DNA from: Cycas panzhihuaensis
Lineage: Eukaryota; Cycadophyta
Reading direction: 5' to 3'
DNA: 64,000 nt
Assembly: GCA_023213395.1 (NCBI GenBank)
Contig: CM041465.1
Span: 66,223,741 to 66,287,740 of the forward strand
Part shown: positions 33,999-43,968 of the stretch, piece after piece
Position numbering within the stretch: position 1 is the first letter of the stretch
Layout: the number at the start of each line of letters is the position of its first letter
Translations under genes and position numbers: made by a program
Notes under the pieces: generated by a model
Database searches by the model: none
The model's input: only the letters and a program-made list of their open reading frames with translations
What the model was told of the DNA's origin: nothing

Positions 33999-34506
33999 GG
34001 TGACGAATTCTCTGAAAGAAGTGCAATGTGACTAACGAAAGAAGTAAGGAGAGGATCCTGTATCACTAATAACGGTGGCCATAAAGGGGTACGAAGGCCT
34101 AACAATGAGGTGACCCAAAGGTAGGGAAGAAAAATGGTAAAAAGGGACCCGGGGCACCCAAAATGGCTTAAGGGAGCTCAAAGGGGCACCCAGCCGGAGG
34201 GGACATTGCCTATGAGAGTACCAAGAGTAAAAACAAGCGGTGAAAATGAGTCCAGGGTGGCAAAACGAGCCAAATGAGTATAAACTTGGGCATGCATGGG
34301 AGTAGCACGTGAAACGAGACGAGGAGGCTTCGACAAAATGAGCTGTCCAGGGCACCATTAATGCACCAAGAGAAACGGGTCAAAACAAAGCCACGGAGAT
34401 CGAAAGGAGAATTAGGCCAGAAGGCAATGCTGGCCAGGGCGAAAATGTGGTCTGGAAGGCTGCCTCGAGGGTGAAAAAGGAAGAAGTGCCCAGTGGGGGC
34501 CCCACC

Positions 34507-34513
34507 TATATAA
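34507..34513 (+). promoter_or_regulatory. TATA box of the antisense PMD gene (E4)
   Basis: CCCCACCTATATAAGGAAA, 169 bases before the predicted ATG at 34676. Confidence 0.72.
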
Positions 34514-34675
34514 GGAAAAGTCGAATGAAAAAGGTTTCATTATCATGAGCTCTCATATGAAATCCAGAGCTTGTTCCTCACGCAGCGGAGCACTACCCCA
34601 CTTATGGGACACGTAGCGAGAGATTTGACTGTTGGATCAAGACGAGGAGAGAGCCAGAGTAACCGGGGGATCGAG

Positions 34676-37077
34676 ATGGCAATTGTGCGACTAGATCCAG
34701 TGAGTGGATCACCAAACCTAACCTAAAATTAAAATTAGAAGTTTAATGCTTTTTATGAGTTTTTTATGTAGTTTTTGGCCCCATAAGGGTGAGAAGCAAC
34801 CTCCCAGGGTTTGAATTGGACTCGGAGAGGGGTGGGAACAGGGCATTAAGTAACCTTGGTCCCAATGGGCCCGACTTGGCCCACCCAGAGGAAAAATTTT
34901 AATTTTTTGGGGCCGGTAACCCCCCCTTTTAGGGGGTGATGGTTGCACCATGGCAAAGATCGCGGTGCCATGATCTTTTCCGCAGGGCGATCGCCTAGCC
35001 CCGCCTAAATTCTGTGGTATCGTGGAATTTAGTATGGTGCGGGGCCAGGATCCCAGAAAAAAGGAAAGGGGACCCCGAGGGGCCCTAAATCTAGACCAAA
35101 TGATGCCAGGAGAGGGTCTAGAGAAGCTAAGAGTGAGTGTTGACTGTAGACTGATGCGTTTGAGTGGCATTTTTTATAGGTAGTGACTGCAGTAGAGAAC
35201 CGCGAAAATGTTGGCATGGCTTTGATGAGATTTTTAGAGATGATGAGTAGAGAGGATAAGGGAGTCCTCCAGAGATGCAGATTGTTGAAGGTGGTGAAGA
35301 CACCTCAGTACATGTCAGATCAGAGACTACTTGTGGATATAGTATCACATTGGGATAGGCTGAGATATATGTTCCATCTGCCCTAGGTAGGGGACGTCAC
35401 AGTGACACCCAGAGACATCCGACGGATCCTAGGGGTGCCAGTGACAGGGAGACTAGCCATATTAGGGGTATTGCCTAGCAATGAGATGGCTCATTGGGAG
35501 GCGACCATGTTCTTCACAGGCCAGGACAGGTGGGAGAGGCGAGGGATGCCTCTACAGAGTATGGTGATGTCTAGGGTTCCTCGTGTGAGGAAACTGATCA
35601 CCCTATACATTCTGTTCTAGATTTCCTGGAAACAAAATTATAGGGACATTCTAGGAGGCTGGATAGATGTAGTGCATTGGAGTAAGGCCAGTGAGAGATT
35701 GGATTAGGCCACCCTTATAGCGGCGAATCTCATTGCCTAGTTGGATGCTATCAGGGTGACAAGCAGGGGTGGACTATCATACAGCACACTATTGCAATGC
35801 TAGTTCTTTGACCATTTCACAACAGTGGCACCGTCAAGGGGACCACACCCCATACTAGACTGGGCACCTATGGTACACAGGTGGCAGACCCAGTTCAAAG
35901 GAGTGGAGGATCAGGCGCATGTCAGGAGGTCCATGGATACCCCGTCACTGGATTTACTCGCGATGACCGACTACACACCAGACCCCTACTGGCTGACGAG
36001 ATGGGATAGGGATGAGGATGCAGGAGGAGTAGGGCCTGTCCCCAGAGATGATGATGGTAGCGATGGGGGAGATGAAGGAGATGGGGCCAACCCATCATAA
36101 GCTATAGATGAGGTAGGACCATTAGGGACTGCTGAGAGGATGAGGGGGCCTACGACACGAGCCCAGAGATTGAGGATTGTGGAGAGACCCAGAGTGGTAG
36201 CTCCACCAGCAGAGGGAGGGGCACGGGCCCCAGTAGTGGAGGCAGTTGCATAGGAGGTGCCATAGGAGGAGGCACCTGGAGTTGGTGGAGAGCCAAGGAT
36301 AGAGGCTATCGCACAAGCGGAGGAGCTGGTGGCCGCAACAAGTGAGGCCCAACCTTCCTCGTTGTTTGATAGCCAGATGTATTGTATTATTTGGGTTTTA
36401 ATTTGATATTCGCGCAGACATGTACTAATACATGACATGGTGGATTTGCAGGTGTTGTAGAGATCAGATGGCTGGTTGAGGCCATGGTGAGGGAGATATT
36501 CCCTCAAGTATATGCAGAGGGGCAGCCACCTATCTAGGCAGAGGATGCACCTAGATCGGCATGTGCCCACATGGCAACGTTCGCCCTGTTGGCGAGGGTG
36601 AGAGACATCTGGGCTACAAAGTCCCAAGAGCACATAATATTTAGGGGACAAATGTAATAGGAGCTGGATGAGACTCAGAGCGAGCAGGACACATTGCGGG
36701 GTTGCATATAGGCTCTAGAGACTCAGGGAGGAGTAGGTGGAGACACAGAGAGCAAGGTCTAGATGGCGTACCTAGAGGAGTGTCTCTGAGGGATGGAGGA
36801 GAGGTTCTAGAGCATGGAGGAGAGACTTCGGGGAGTAGAGGGAGAGAGGGATCATATCTAGGCTCGATAGGATCAGCTGGTAGACTAGGTGGCATCGAGG
36901 TCGAGTAGGAGTAGGACGTATACCTACATGGTAGCGACGACCCCAAGGAGGCCACGGGATGAGGGGAGCGAGGCAAGGAGCTCCCAGAGACTTAGGAGGA
37001 GACTCAAAGGGATGTGGTCCCTAAGAGAGGGATCACACAGACTAGGAGATGATGCCCCAGGAGTGGGGCAACAGTAG
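34676..37077 (+). pseudogene. E4 antisense gene: plant mobile domain-like protein, three exons
   Basis: Exon 1 is 34676-34699 (MAIVRLDP). Intron 1 is 34700-35179 (GTGAGT...TATAG), exon 2 is 35180-36341, intron 2 is 36342-36451 (GTGAGG...TGCAG), and exon 3 ends at TAG 37075-37077. Exon 2 gives the clearest PMD-like text: QRLLVDIVSHWDRLRYMFHL, TPRDIRRILGVPVTGRLAIL, PSNEMAHWEATMFF, then GGLSYSTLLQC and MVHRWQTQ. W, F-x-L-P and the T-x-x-D-x-x-x-x-LG-x-P-x-x-G pattern are PMD hallmarks. Stops include TAG after FHLP where E3 has CAG. An acidic Asp/Gly tract precedes intron 2, and a charged helical segment makes up exon 3. The function is unproven. Confidence 0.7.
34945..35041. repeat. 20-bp-period array inside intron 1 (E4)
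   Basis: It begins GCACC, then GTGCC and later GTATC units, ending at GTGCG. It is the diverged counterpart of 12838-12940 and 44241-44344. Confidence 0.65.
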
Positions 37078-37676
37078 TGTAGTAGTTATATATTTGATTT
37101 TGACAGGGGAAAGCATGGGCCTCCAGGGGGTCATATATATAGAGTCATATGATTGTAACCCCCCTGCAAGGACACCATCTTCCCATATATACGATGTGAC
37201 ATATGATTTTGATGTATATATATAGACAGGGCAATTGGTACCCCATTTTGATATGTGATGATGTGTATATCATGTGTGACAGATGACATGTATGTTTTGT
37301 TATGTATGTTATATATGATTTGTTATATAATGCACGTATTTCCTTCTATGCATGGCCATATATCTAATAGGAGCACACACAACCACCATGAGTAGAGGTG
37401 ATAGATACATGTGGAGTTAGAAATAGGGTGACACGCATATCCATGGAGGAGCGTAGCAGGATATGCGAAGGAAACACCGACTGAGAGGAGGAGTATCGAT
37501 ACTCTAGAGCATCGTCTTAACTGGGGGATACCCAAATAGGAAGACAAAAGTTCCAAAAGGAGATGGGAATGTAGGTTTCACAGGAGGAACCAGAAAGAAA
37601 CGGAAGAGGCCATCCTAAGTTATCATTCCACTTGTGGCTGGGAGAAATGGGAATAACTTAAGATGGTAGTTTAGTC
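37078..37676 (+). terminator. E4 convergent 3' region between PMD gene and pol
   Basis: TG-rich DNA with repeated TGTATA and TATATA tracts, matching 14921-15557 and 46402-47066. A likely 3' processing region of the antisense gene. Confidence 0.42.
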
Positions 37677-38850
37677 TTATTTTGGAGCGTGGCGAAGGGA
37701 TCGCTGAGGGAATCGTGTATAAAATTTCTTAAGGAATTTTCTGTTGACTGCCTTCTCAAATTCTAGGCCCTCCAAGGTGGCGATCCTATAGGCGTCGTTA
37801 TAGAGGCTCTCGCGAACGACGAAAGGATCAACCCATGTAGGCCCAAATTTGGTCAGACGATCATAGAGATATTCCAACTTAAGGACGTGGTCCCCAGGGC
37901 ATAAAGGATGAGCATGAAGATATTTGTCATGAGTCCTTTGCAAGTGGGCTTTCGAAGCAAGGTTCACTTGATGAGCCATTAAGCGCCTCTCATCAAGGGC
38001 CTTGAGATCTAGGAGACGATCCTGGTGGATAGACTCCTCATCGATAAGACTTCTAAGAGAGACTCGTAGAGAGGGGATCTCCACTTCCAGTGGGAGTACC
38101 GCCTCAGTTCTGTAGACTAAGGAAAATGGAGTCATTCCAGTAGTCGTATAGATAGAAGTGTGATAGGCCCAGAGGGCCGAAGGGAGTTAGAGGTGCCAAT
38201 CTCTTTGAGATTGCGCAACGGTTTTCTTTAGAATGTTAACAAGGGTTTTGCTGAATGATTCAACTTGTTCGTTTACTTGGGGGTAATACAGAGATGAGGT
38301 CTTATGTGAAATCTTGAATTTCTTGTAAAGCTCACCCATCTCCTTGTTACAAAAGGGGGTTCCATTGTCTGTGATTAAGACGTCTGGAATCCCAAAATGG
38401 CAAACAATATACTGGTAGACAAAGGTGGCTATTGTCTTGCCAGGCGTAGTGGACAGGGGGATTGCCTTCGCCCATTTGGTGAAATACTCCGTGGCAGTCA
38501 AGATGTACTTGTGCTACACCAAAGAAGGTGGTGATATGGCACCAATGAGGTCTAAACCCTATTGAGAAAAGGGCCATGGAGATACGATAAGGTGTAGGGC
38601 CTCGAAAGGCACATGAGAGATGTTAGCGTGCTCTTGACATCGTTGACATCTCAGGGCATAAGCATGGGCGTCCTTGAAAAGGGACGGCTAATAATAACCC
38701 ATGCAGAGGATACTTTGGGCCATGGATTAGACCCCAAAGTGGCCCCCACAAATGCCATGATGGCATTCATAGAGTATTTGGTCTGCTTCGTTCGAAGTGA
38801 CGCAGTGAAGCAAGATCCCATTGAAGGACCTTGTGTATAACACTTCATCT
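37677..38850 (-). pseudogene. pol: E4 integrase
   Basis: Core: EYFTKWAKAIPLSTTPGKTI, FGIPDVLITDNGTPFCNKE (catalytic Asp kept), YYPQVNEQVESFSKTLVN (Glu kept), then a stop at 38187. MTPFSLVYRTEAVLPLEVEI follows, and the C-terminal LEYLYDRLTKFGPTWVDPF ending at 37677. The C-terminus is a few residues longer than in E3 and E5. The zinc-binding region lies above 38600 with stops. Confidence 0.86.
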
Positions 38851-38859
38851 ATGAGGAAG

Positions 38860-39858
38860 TATTATGTAGCGGTGGCGCGGATGCATGATCTAACTTTATT
38901 GCTGGCTTTAGGGCAGCATTCATACTGAGTCAAATACTGCACAATGTCACCATACCACTCACTATTGACAAGTGGGTGAGGAGAGGTGCCCTAGACGGTC
39001 AAAATAAACTCGTCAGGGAGAGAGTCATCAACGGGAACGCCGCTCATGTTGGGAATGGGGGCATCGGCTAACTGCTCTGCCACTATCATCTCTTTTTTCG
39101 ACTTCCTGTTAATGATTTGCACGTCGAACTCTTGAAGCAGGACAGCCTAAAGACCTGCCCTACCCGTCAAGTCCGAATAAGTAAGCAGATAACGTAAGGG
39201 ATTAGATTGGATGATCACCCTGGTAGTATTACCAAGTAAGTAATGCCTGAACTTCTTGGTCACATGGACCAAGGAGAGGCATTCCTTCTCGGTGGGGGGA
39301 TAATTAAGTTCAGCAACTATGAGGGTGCTGTTGATAAAATAGATTGCTTTCTCAGTTCCTGAATCATCCTCCTATGCAAGCATCGCGCCCAAGGATTCAT
39401 CAGTTGCTGAGATATACAAGATGAAGGGCCTATTGAAGCAAGGAGGCACCAACGTAGGAGCAGAAGTGAGAGCTTCCTTGAGTCCTACAAAGGCTTGTTG
39501 GGTCTTATCAGACCAAACAAATGGGGCTCCTTTCTTCAATAGGTTGGTAAGAGGTTTGGTGTTTATGGCAAAGTTTGCCAAAAAATGCCTAAGGAAATGA
39601 AGCCTACCTAGAAACAACTTGATCTGTCATTGGGTTCTAGGAGGCGACATATCAAGGATTACCTTGACTTTATCTGGATCGATTTAGATTCCTTGCTTTG
39701 ATATGAGGAAACCTAGGAGTTTGTCTAAGGTGACAGCAAACACGTATTTAAGTAGGTTTAGACTGACATGATACTTACGGTATCGTGTGAAGATGGCCTA
39801 CGAGTTAGAGGGATGATGGGCTCTAGTATGTGAGAGACCCATCATGTCATCCATGAAG
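38860..39858 (-). pseudogene. pol: E4 RT C-terminal part and degenerate RNase H
   Basis: It starts just after the E5 insertion with VFMDDMMGLSH (about 39862-39830), so E5 separates the FMDD box from the rest of RT. Then come LGRLHFLRHFLANFAINTKP and the RNase H block LYISATDESLGAMLA, again with Ser where the first catalytic Asp should be. The downstream parts carry stops. Confidence 0.84.
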
Positions 39859-39863
39859 ACCTC
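39859..39863. repeat. E5 target-site duplication, left (ACCTC)
   Basis: The copy at 56481-56485 reads ATCTC, one base different. The alignment of E4 reverse transcriptase on both sides confirms the join. Confidence 0.85.
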
Positions 39864-42451
39864 TGGATGCACGTCTACGAGATAACTACCTAACTAATAG
39901 GTGTGGTGAGAGTGGGTGGTGATGTAATCGAAGGAGAGACCTATGAGGAAAGTAATTACCATGTAGAGCGCCCCGTGCGCCGGAGCGCGAGTTCAGGATC
40001 TGCAATGGAGTATGGTTACCAACAAGTGATCCTCCACAAAAAAAGAATGAAGGGTGAAGAGGTGTAGGGTTAGCCTGGGTTGACCTAGGGACAGGATCCT
40101 CCCACCCTTAGATGGCCGGAAGGGGAAGGAGAAGATCTGAGAAAAATAGATCAAGGGTGTGCCTAAACAAGCTAACTGGGTACACGAGCAACGCGGGAAG
40201 CAAGAAACTTGTGTGGCTAAGGAGAAGAGGAAAGGTGAAAGGGTGGTTCCTATAGCCTTTCCTATGAATAACAAAGATGCAAGTAATAAAACAAACAGAG
40301 CATAACTGAAGAACAAAGTCAAATTTCCCTTTTATTTTCCAATGTGTTAATTACTAAGAAAGGAATCTAAAAGGAAAAAAATAGCAAGGTAGAGTAAGGT
40401 GTGCACCTGGACCGAGGGCGTACGTGACGAGGACCTTCTCGAGGGGCACCAAACTACTCCACGCGGTGCATCAGATGTGGAGCGTACGGCGGATTCAAAT
40501 GAGGGGCTGCCTTACCTTCCCCGAAAAAATACTAAACACGATGCCAAGGAAAGAAAGGAAGTAAACGCTAATAACCAAAGAAGTACGAAAGTACGATATA
40601 CATGGAAGCACTTACCGGTAACAGAGCTAACAGACAATATCCTTCGCGCTCTCCAAACACCTGCAATTAACGACAATCCCCCTCCCTTTCCAAAGAAAGG
40701 ATACTAACATGCCATACAAGATTCGAACAATATATGTCTATATGAAGCAAATATGAATCTAAACACACATATGTTAGTATCAATCCGATGTTGATAGTAT
40801 GTAAAATAGGGTAACCAAAGCAAAGGTAAATGACCGGTAAGCCTCAGAGTGGCCCACCTCCCGCAAATAACACCCCAACCTTCCCCCAAGAGCCACAAGG
40901 CAGCGAGGGCAAGGCCAAGAGAAATGGCTGGAAACAACAACGAGGAGGTGAAGAAGAGCCAAAGAACACCTACGGCAAACCGGGATGTTATGAGGAGCAA
41001 ATCGGGCTGCCGGGAAGAAAGTTGGACAAGGACTAGTGGTTGGGACTTACGTGAGTTGCCCAAACATGAACTTGAGCCCTCAAACCAGCGCTGCAACATG
41101 TGACAACACTGATTTCAGCGGCCAAATAAGGGGCAACAAACCCTTGTTTACGTGCCAAGGACAACACAAGGCGAGAGGGAGGACTTGGGGGGGTTAGAGC
41201 GGCTTAGGGAGCATGGAAGGTGGTACGGAATCCACCCAGCTCCCTCCCAAAGCCTATGCTAACACTCAACGCTGCTGCCTTGAGTAGCAAACATAGGCAA
41301 GAGGCACAGAGACAGTGGCAGAACAACCCACTAAAAGGAAGAAAACCAAACTTACAAGGACAAGCAGGAAGCAAGCAAGATGGAGCGTTAATATCACAAG
41401 AAAAGCAATACAAATCAAGAAATACCTAAGTGAGGGAGGCAAGAGGCTTGCCTCAGCTAAGGGGCAGTGAAGAGGGGCTGAGAAATCATCCCAGATCTGT
41501 GGTGTAGTAGGTTTGGGGCCCTGCTAAGGGGGTTGGAAGGGAAACACCTGTACTTGAAGCACTTGATGACTGCCTGGGGCAAAGATCTACTGGAACCTCT
41601 CCAAGGGGCCCTCTCTAAGGTGCATGAGGGGCTGGGAGAATGTCCTAGCCACAGCAAAGGAGAGCAGGGCACTGTAGGAGAGACGCAGGTCATGTGGTAG
41701 CAGCAGAGCAGTAGGGAAGAGCAGAGCACAACCGTGTTTCCTTGAGGAGCAATTCAAAAGTGAGCAAAAGGTTCTAAAAAATGAGTCAAAAATGGATTAA
41801 GTACTCAAACCAAACCCTAAAGCGAGTGATTAGGGCACGGCTAGAAGAGAGTTAAGTCGCGAGCCACGTGGCAGTTTCGCAATAAATGTGAAATTACCAC
41901 CGCAGATTTTAAAAAATAAGTTAGAACAGCATCACCGCAAATTCCGCAGATCACGGATATTTCCGGCGATCTGGCGAAAATTCTAGCGGTACGCACCCAG
42001 AGGCAAAAACAGGCCCAGCCAGCTAGCCTAGGCTGGGGGCAGATGACAAAAAAGGGCAATAGGCGGCAGAGACACCTACCCGGGGGTAAACAAGCCAATA
42101 AATGGGTCCAAAGGAGCAAAAAATAGGGCTCAACCAGAGTGGCAAGTTGACCAAACGACGACGGGTCATCACACGGGCAGAGGTGGCGCAATCTGAGTGG
42201 ATCTTGGAGCCAGGGGGGCAGATGCGGGAAGTGTAGTGGCCACCAAGGTGCCACACTCACTGGGAGTGTGCCCCTGCTATAGTCGTCATAGGCTAAAATA
42301 AGTGTAGACGAGGAAAAAGTCGCCTACAAAGCCGCACACATGCAGACATGCAAGCAAACACTCATCAAAAGAAAGCGATGGTAATGCGAGAAACATACCT
42401 GCACTTACCTGAGTCAGTGATTTCATATCCATTCCCAGAAGCCAGGAAACA
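39864..42451 (-). repeat. E5 3' LTR (2.59 kb)
   Basis: It starts TGGATGCACGTC and ends CCAGGAAACA, and pairs with 53898-56480. A small block near the start differs (ACGTCTACGAGATAACTA versus AGGATAGCTA). It contains a hairpin at 41870-41898 and a 20-bp array at 41929-41988. Confidence 0.95.
41929..41988. repeat. E5 LTR 20-bp array, three units
   Basis: Three units of exactly 20 bases (starting GCATC, GATCA, ATCTG) precede GTACG. The units are more diverged from each other than in E3 and E4. The partner LTR array lies at 55956-56017. Confidence 0.75.
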
Positions 42452-42464
42452 CTGCCCCCTTGGT
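42452..42464 (-). other. E5 polypurine tract
   Basis: The minus strand reads CCAAGGGGGCAG directly before the 3' LTR. Confidence 0.78.
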
Positions 42465-42863
42465 AGCAGAGCCTCGCTGCTCAGAAGCCTGGTGCGATGG
42501 CGAATGCTGGCAACACAACTATCAGTAGCACATGTGTATATAGATATGTCAATCCAGATCATAACACTAGGCAAGGGTGCTGGCGAGTGTCGTGGCGGAG
42601 CACGTGGATACGAAGCGGCGGTGGAGACAACATAGGGGCTACCTATGAGCCACCTGAGAACCGACTGGAAAAATGAGAAAGGTGAGGGCGTAGCCCCCCA
42701 CCAAAAAAGATGTGGAAGAGCATGCATAATCAAGTAAAGAGTAAGCAAAGGGTAGGTACCATAGTTTTACCTCATTAGTAACTAGGTTTTGGAGGTGCGA
42801 ATGGATCGCAAAGCAAAGTGTGAGATAACCTGGGGCTTGGGCGACAGGAGGGCCAGGCAAGCC

Positions 42864-43282
42864 TCAGGGACGGTCAGCAAGGAGAAGAAGGTGGCACTCA
42901 AGGATGAGGTGAACGAGACTATCTACCTCAGCGTTGAGGGCCCGAGGGATATCTTTGGATATCGGCAAGAGAAAGCGGGCCAGAGAGATCCGCGTGAAGC
43001 AAGAGTCCTCAAGTGAGGGCATCGCACCTGGTAAACTTGGGCGAGATGAGACACCACAACTTAAGAGTCGCAAAGCAAAATGATGGATCTGTGATGGAAA
43101 CGAAGAGCATCAGTAAGGGCTTCAATAACAGCTGTATATTCAGGTTCATTGTTAGTAGCCTCTGGGAGGAAGATCCCAGAGTGGAGGAGATCATGTCTAG
43201 AAGGGCTGCGGAGAATCCATGCAGCGACAGAAGGTCCAGGATTACCGTGGCTTTCGTCGTCGGTAAAGATGTAGATGGACAT
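42864..43282 (-). pseudogene. E5 second RNase H, detached from pol
   Basis: From ATG at 43282: MSIYIFTDDESHGNPGPSV (first Asp present), EATNNEPEYTAVIEALTDA (Glu), ILLCDS (third acidic residue), then a TAA where E3 and E4 have CAG or CAA. HLAQVYQVRCPHL follows and, in a shifted frame, DIPRALNAEVDSLVHLIL (last Asp). Length is about 140 codons. The domain is free-standing, downstream of the antisense gene. It probably supplies the RNase H activity that the pol domain has lost. Confidence 0.82.
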
Positions 43283-43801
43283 AGCTGACACAAAATCCAG
43301 GCAAACAATAGATAATGAAAGCGACACTCGAAAGGCAAGCAAAAAGTGGCCATGAAAGGTAGGAGGACCTAGCAATGAGGTTACCCAGGGCGAGAGCAAG
43401 CAACCCGATCACCGGCAGAGAGTGGTCGGGAGAAAAAGCCTCCTGGGGCGCCAAAAGGTCGCTTTAGAAAGCGAAACATGCCCCCAGGGGGGGGGGGGAA
43501 TTCCCTTTGGGGACCCCAGGAGTGAAAAAGGACTGCAGAAACGAGTCCAGGGCAACGAAATGAGCCAAACGAGTATAAACTCGGGCAGGCGCGGGAGTAG
43601 CACGTGAAACGATGTAGAAGGGACCTGGCAAAAGCATGATAATGAGGCACCATAAATGCCCTCATAAGGGAGGGCAAAAAGGGCATCAATAGAGCACAAT
43701 GGGCGATAGGGCCAGAAGGCAAAGGCAAACAGGGGGACGAGACAATCCGAATGACTATCGCGGGGCCAAAAACGGAGGAAGTGCACGTTGGGGCCCCCAC
43801 C
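43283..43801. other. E5 divergent spacer between second RNase H and PMD gene
   Basis: This matches 11874-12399 in E3 and about 33999-34506 in E4. It holds a CCCC/GGGG run at about 43482-43497 and a GTATAAAC block near 43570. No shared coding frame. Likely a promoter region. Confidence 0.5.
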
Positions 43802-43808
43802 TATATAA
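43802..43808 (+). promoter_or_regulatory. TATA box of the antisense PMD gene (E5)
   Basis: CCCCACCTATATAAGGAAA, 167 bases before the ATG at 43969. Confidence 0.72.
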
Positions 43809-43968
43809 GGAAATTAATGGGAAAATGGATTCATTTTCACTGGCTCTCGTACGAAACGAGAGCCATTTCCTTATGCAGTGGAGCGCCGCCCAACTTTGGA
43901 GGCACACAGAGGGAGATCATACCGTCGGATCAGAGAGCGGAGAGAGCCAGCGCGACCGAGAGGACGAT

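Noticed and set aside
40704-41099. 131-codon minus frame with hydrophobic stretches, repeated at 54730-55026
   Set aside because: Again LTR-internal in E5; it is open in both copies only because they are young and alike. No similarity to E3 or E4 in this frame.
41204-41413. Cys/Leu-rich minus frame also seen at 55230-55607
   Set aside because: LTR-internal duplicate, with an equally open plus-strand frame on the same bases. Composition, not coding, explains it.
42365-42748. Minus-strand frame running from the E5 LTR end into the internal region
   Set aside because: It crosses the LTR border and the polypurine tract, and is not kept in E3 or E4.
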